Assembly: GCF_025398175.1 (NCBI RefSeq)
Contig: NZ_CP099734.1
Location: forward strand, 806,001 to 870,000
DNA: 64,000 bases
Reading direction: 5' to 3'
Source: Photobacterium sp. TY1-4
GTDB taxonomy: Bacteria; Pseudomonadota; Gammaproteobacteria; Enterobacterales; Vibrionaceae
Made by a program: the position numbers and the translations under genes. Within the stretch, counting starts at the first letter, position 1. Every line of letters begins with the position of its first letter. The notes below the pieces were generated by a model. That model saw only the letters and a program-made list of their open reading frames with translations. It did not search any database and was not told where the DNA came from. This document shows, in pieces, positions 61,190-64,000 of this stretch.

Positions 61190-61548
61190 ATGTATCGTCG
61201 TCAGCTCAAACACTCTCGAGTGAAGAACCTTTTCAAGTTCGTCAGTGCCAAGATGAACCAAGTGATGACCGTTGAGTCGTACCTTGAGTACTCTCCTAAA
61301 GTCACCTCATATATTGCTCAGCCTGAAGGCTTTTTTATCGCTTTGCCGAAAAAGGCTGTCCCTATACACCGGATTTCGAGGTGACGGAGAGCGGCCAAGT
61401 GGAATGGCTTGAAGTCAAACCCTATTCAAAAGCACAACATTCGGACTTTTTCATTCAATTCAAAGCGAAGCAAGCCAAAGCGCAAGAGATAGGTATTCCA
61501 TTGATTCTGGTGACAGAAAAGCAAATCAGGGTGAATCCAGTATTAAAT
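61190..61548 (+). pseudogene. tnsA-like transposon endonuclease, frameshifted and truncated
   Basis: TnsA is the endonuclease half of Tn7-type transposases. The start MYRRQLKHSRVKNLFKFVS is characteristic. The first frame ends at 61384, but the reading continues in another frame with PYTPDFEV, LEVKPYSK and IPLILVTEKQIRVNP, which contain the catalytic Asp and Lys of TnsA. So a frameshift lies near 61340-61360. A short stretch between VESYLE and EYSPK also seems deleted. The C-terminus is replaced at 61549 by an IS3-family end. TGAGGG precedes the ATG. No tnsB, tnsC or tniQ follow. Confidence 0.75.
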
Positions 61549-61614
61549 GGTAATCCTCCCATTTTTAACCGCAGTTAAAAGTAGAAGTTAAGCAGCCATC
61601 AACGGTGGTTTCCC

Positions 61615-62403
61615 TCAGTTGGCTTTGTGTGGTCGCTCATGATTGTAGAACCACAACCATTTTGTTGCATAGTCCTGAACTTCTTCCAGTGAGTCAAACA
61701 GATGCTTGCTCACCCAGCTATATCTCATCGTACGATTATGACGCTCAATATACGCGTTCTGTTGTGGATTACCTGGCTGAATATAATCTATTCGTATCCC
61801 TTTTCTTTTTGCCCACGCTGTAAACTCATGGGAAATGAACTCGGGACCATTGTCACAACGAATGGCAACTGGTGTGTCGCACCATTCTATAAGCTGTTCC
61901 AAAACTCTAATCACACGCAGTGTCGGCAGCAATAAGCCTGCTTCAATCGCGATACCTTCACGATGGAAGTCATCGATGATATTGAGTAGCCTATAGCTCC
62001 GTCCATCCGACAGTTGATCATGCATAAAGTCCAACGGCCAGACTTGATCGGCGCGGGCCGGCTCTTTCCATGGCTCCGGCTTGTTTCGGTTGAGCCTTCT
62101 CCGGGGACGTATCCGCAGGTTCAGTGCCAACGCACAATAGATACGGTAAACCCGCTTATGATTCCACAGGAAGCCTTTAACATTGCGCAAATAATCAAAA
62201 CATAGCACGAAGCCCCAGTCACTTTGCTCAGAAGTGAGCGTGACAAGCAATTGAGTTATCTCAACGTTTTCCGTTGCCATCTTAGGCTGATAACGGTACC
62301 CGGTTTCGCTGATGCTGAACCACCGGCAAGCCTTGCGAATGCTAATTGAAAATCGCGCCATCGAATGCTGAGCAAGCAAGCGTCGCTCACAGGGCTTTAC
62401 CAC
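61615..62403 (-). CDS. IS3-family transposase orfB (DDE integrase core), probably inactive
   Basis: 262 residues with HTH_21-like and rve integrase domains: DDE residues in WPLDFMHDQLSDG, IRCDNGPEFIS and NPQQNAYIERHNRT. The frame stops at TGA straight after ERPHKAN, while the next codons (GKPPLMAA then TAA) read like the usual end, so a nonsense change has removed about nine residues. The GTG start overlaps the orfA stump. Confidence 0.8.
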   Translation of the reverse strand: MVKPCERRLLAQHSMARFSISIRKACRWFSISETGYRYQPKMATENVEITQLLVTLTSEQSDWGFVLCFDYLRNVKGFLWNHKRVYRIYCALALNLRIRPRRRLNRNKPEPWKEPARADQVWPLDFMHDQLSDGRSYRLLNIIDDFHREGIAIEAGLLLPTLRVIRVLEQLIEWCDTPVAIRCDNGPEFISHEFTAWAKRKGIRIDYIQPGNPQQNAYIERHNRTMRYSWVSKHLFDSLEEVQDYATKWLWFYNHERPHKAN

Positions 62404-62485
62404 TTTTTTCCATGGCGTCTTTGATGACTTCTGCCTGTTTTAAGATCGCCAGGATCTGACTGTCCGTGTACCGTGATTTTTTCAT
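62387..62485 (-). pseudogene. IS3-family orfA, internally deleted remnant
   Basis: A 32-codon frame beginning MKKSRYTDSQILAILKQAE, the standard IS3 orfA N-terminus, with AAAGGAG seven bases upstream. It then jumps to VIKDAMEKSGKAL, so the helix-turn-helix and leucine zipper (some 60 residues) are missing. Confidence 0.7.
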
Positions 62486-62557
62486 GCAGAATCTCCTTTC
62501 GTTTAGGTTACGAGAAAATTCTACTTTTGGCTGCTGTTATTTTTCGCGGGGATTACC

Positions 62558-62911
62558 TTTGAACGCTAGCGAAAAATCTGCTTTGGTATCTACTCACACC
62601 GTGGGGATCTGTTCAGCTCACACGTATTGTCGGTGGTGGGAACATGTATGAAACGAGGGTTTTCTGCGCTGGGTATCATCAGCGGCATCGTGATGGCGGT
62701 CATTCGAAAGCAGACCCACTCGGATTTTTTGGTCTCATTCCTGCCTAGTCAATCCCCTCTGGTGAAGGATTACATCGTCGCATGATTGCTGCTGCTATTT
62801 GTATAATAAAAATATGCACCATTGAGCATATGCGTTCTAAGATATGAAGGAAGGTTCATTTAAGTCATTCTATTCCCAACTTTTTTGGGCAACAAAGTAA
62901 CGGAGTACACC
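62558..62911. other. Gene-free junction between IS remnant and pilus operon
   Basis: No family recognised. A 45-codon plus-strand frame (62648-62785, MKRGFSALGIISG) has no homologue that I know of. The promoter and a dyad of the pilus operon lie at 62802-62831. Confidence 0.4.
62802..62831 (+). promoter_or_regulatory. Candidate promoter and operator dyad of the pilus operon
   Basis: -10 box TATAAT (62802-62807) preceded by TG; no good -35. Immediately downstream, ATATGC and GCATAT form an inverted repeat (62812-62817 and 62826-62831), placed to bind a repressor or activator. Confidence 0.45.
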
Positions 62912-63460
62912 ATGACAAAAGCACTCGTTTTTTTTTCAGTAGCGCTAGGAGGACTGGCTTGGTCGTCTGCACCTTACAGTGCAACAGCCAGTGGGACAAT
63001 TAATGTATCTATCACGCTGGAGACTGGATGCGTCGTGAATAGCCAGCATATGCTCAATGGTGATACGGGCGGGAATTTCGGAACGCTGGGCTTCGGGAGT
63101 GTACCGACTGTGTTTACCCAACAGGATGTCGCGGTGAATGGCGGTGGCGCTAATGGTATTTCGGTTGTCTGCTCGAGTGGAACCACGCCGCAGTTTTCGA
63201 TCACGAGTGGGGCGAATGACGGCAGCGTTGATGGTGGCTCCCCGGGAAACCACGCCATGAAGAATGGCGCGAATGTAATCAACTACGCTATTTTTACGGA
63301 TGCTGCCCGCACGAATCAGCTCGAGAATGGTGTCGCAGTCAATCTTGCCCCGTTTACAGATAATACCCCCCAGACAATTGAGCTCTATGGCCGGGCATAT
63401 GGCAGTAGTAATGTGGCTGGAGCATATAGCGATACGCTTAATGTGACTTTGAGCTGGTAA
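62912..63460 (+). CDS. Csu-type pilus subunit (spore coat U domain)
   Basis: 182-residue secreted protein with a signal peptide (about 1-25). SCPU domain: N-terminal strand SGTINVSITLETGCVVNS, Cys pair, and the terminal GAYSDTLNVTLSW strand typical of CsuA/B-type subunits assembled by the archaic chaperone-usher pathway. ACGGAG lies upstream of the chosen ATG. The next gene starts five bases after its stop. Confidence 0.85.
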   Translation: MTKALVFFSVALGGLAWSSAPYSATASGTINVSITLETGCVVNSQHMLNGDTGGNFGTLGFGSVPTVFTQQDVAVNGGGANGISVVCSSGTTPQFSITSGANDGSVDGGSPGNHAMKNGANVINYAIFTDAARTNQLENGVAVNLAPFTDNTPQTIELYGRAYGSSNVAGAYSDTLNVTLSW

Positions 63461-63464
63461 CCCT

Positions 63465-63992
63465 GTGTTCAAATCTGTATTGATCGCGGTTTTCATATTG
63501 GCCAGTAGGCACGGTTTGTTGCATGCGGCGACCAGCGATACGTTTCAAGTTTCTGCGACAATTGAGGACGGCTGCCTGGTGAATGGTGCTGTCGCCGACC
63601 CGGATCACGTGCTCGGCATCATCGCGACGATGGACTTTGGTAGCGTACCGGTAACACTTCCGACAGCTGTTTCGGCGTCGCTGATTTACCAGTCGACTTT
63701 TACACTCAGTTGCACGCCGGGCATCACGATGAATGTTTCGGTCAATGGCGGCACCAATCAAACCGATGGTAGTCGCCATCTCAAACACCAAAGTGAGCCA
63801 GAGTTGATTGCTTATCAGTTGTATCGGGATGCTGCCAAATCGCAGGCTCTTGCAATTGGGGTGGCTTATCCGGTCGATACGAGTTCGGATCCTGATGATA
63901 TAAAAATATTCTTGTGGGGATTGGCCACAATCACAGGAAACGAGCCTGCGGGAACCTATTCTGATGCATTGACCCTGACGCTGTCGTGGTAA
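63465..63992 (+). CDS. Second Csu-type pilus subunit (spore coat U domain)
   Basis: 175 residues starting at GTG, with a signal peptide (about 1-21, ending LLHA) and an SCPU domain (VSATIEDGCLVNG, DFGSVP, FTLSCTPG) ending GTYSDALTLTLSW. Same fold as the preceding gene but diverged. The chaperone and usher genes would lie beyond the window. Confidence 0.83.
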   Translation: MFKSVLIAVFILASRHGLLHAATSDTFQVSATIEDGCLVNGAVADPDHVLGIIATMDFGSVPVTLPTAVSASLIYQSTFTLSCTPGITMNVSVNGGTNQTDGSRHLKHQSEPELIAYQLYRDAAKSQALAIGVAYPVDTSSDPDDIKIFLWGLATITGNEPAGTYSDALTLTLSW

Positions 63993-64000
63993 CTGTTATC

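Larger units (their letters stand above)
61549..62557 (-). mobile_element. Degenerate IS3-family insertion sequence
   Basis: About 1.0 kb, bounded by imperfect inverted repeats that begin GGTAATCC and share the inner block AAAAGTAGAA (61577-61586, and its complement at 62519-62528). It carries a transposase on the minus strand and only a stump of orfA. No clear target-site duplication. Confidence 0.7.

Noticed and set aside
62466..62651. 61-codon frame crossing the right end of the IS element
   Set aside because: It runs antisense through the orfA start and the inverted repeat; no homology recognised.

Overview
The window looks like chromosomal DNA of a marine gammaproteobacterium of the Vibrionaceae, most like Photobacterium or a relative. 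This rests on familiar gene neighbourhoods, a DUF3360 transporter, tandem FadL paralogues, tyrosine tRNA multiplicity, a DUF3379 protein paired with a sigma factor, and GC a little above 50 percent. No species call is possible from the sequence alone.

Layout. 0-10.3 kb: pyruvate formate-lyase region (pflA, a Cache chemoreceptor, pflB, a DUF3360 membrane transporter where enterobacteria have focA, ycaO), with a near-consensus FNR box upstream of the transporter. 10.3-14.4 kb: a second chemoreceptor and a lone family 5 solute-binding protein. 14.6-17.8 kb: a complete basic-amino-acid ABC importer. 17.9-22.1 kb: xthA, a GlsB/YeaQ protein, a glutathionyl-hydroquinone reductase and a receiver/TPR response regulator. 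22.2-23.2 kb: six tRNA-Tyr(GUA) genes with their own promoter and terminator. 23.4-27.7 kb: an RND efflux pair. 28.0-33.0 kb: an undescribed envelope cluster of one membrane-anchored protein, three lipoproteins and a MltC-like lytic transglycosylase. 33.1-36.3 kb: rluF, aroC and a TRIC/UPF0126 channel. 36.5-45 kb: fatty-acid use (two fadL paralogues, DUF3379 protein with a sigma-70 family factor, fadIJ) with three FadR-like sites. 45-54 kb: M16 protease, sixA, smrB/prmB, queC and a PLP cysteine lyase divergent from decR. 54.5-61 kb: mdlAB, tesB, ybaY, atl, a membrane protein and the 4.5S RNA gene ffs.

The last 3 kb is accessory DNA. About 10 bp after ffs lies the end of a Tn7-like transposon: TGT terminus, three 21-22 bp-spaced TnsB-like repeats and a frameshifted tnsA. 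That tnsA is cut by a degenerate IS3-family element, and a Csu-type (spore coat U domain) pilus operon begins beyond it. ffs is a known attachment site for Tn7-like elements, including CRISPR-associated transposons. No CRISPR array or cas gene is visible here, but the element continues past the window.

Start codons were moved downstream of the longest possible reading frame wherever a ribosome-binding site, signal peptide or family length argued for it. Each case is stated in its entry.
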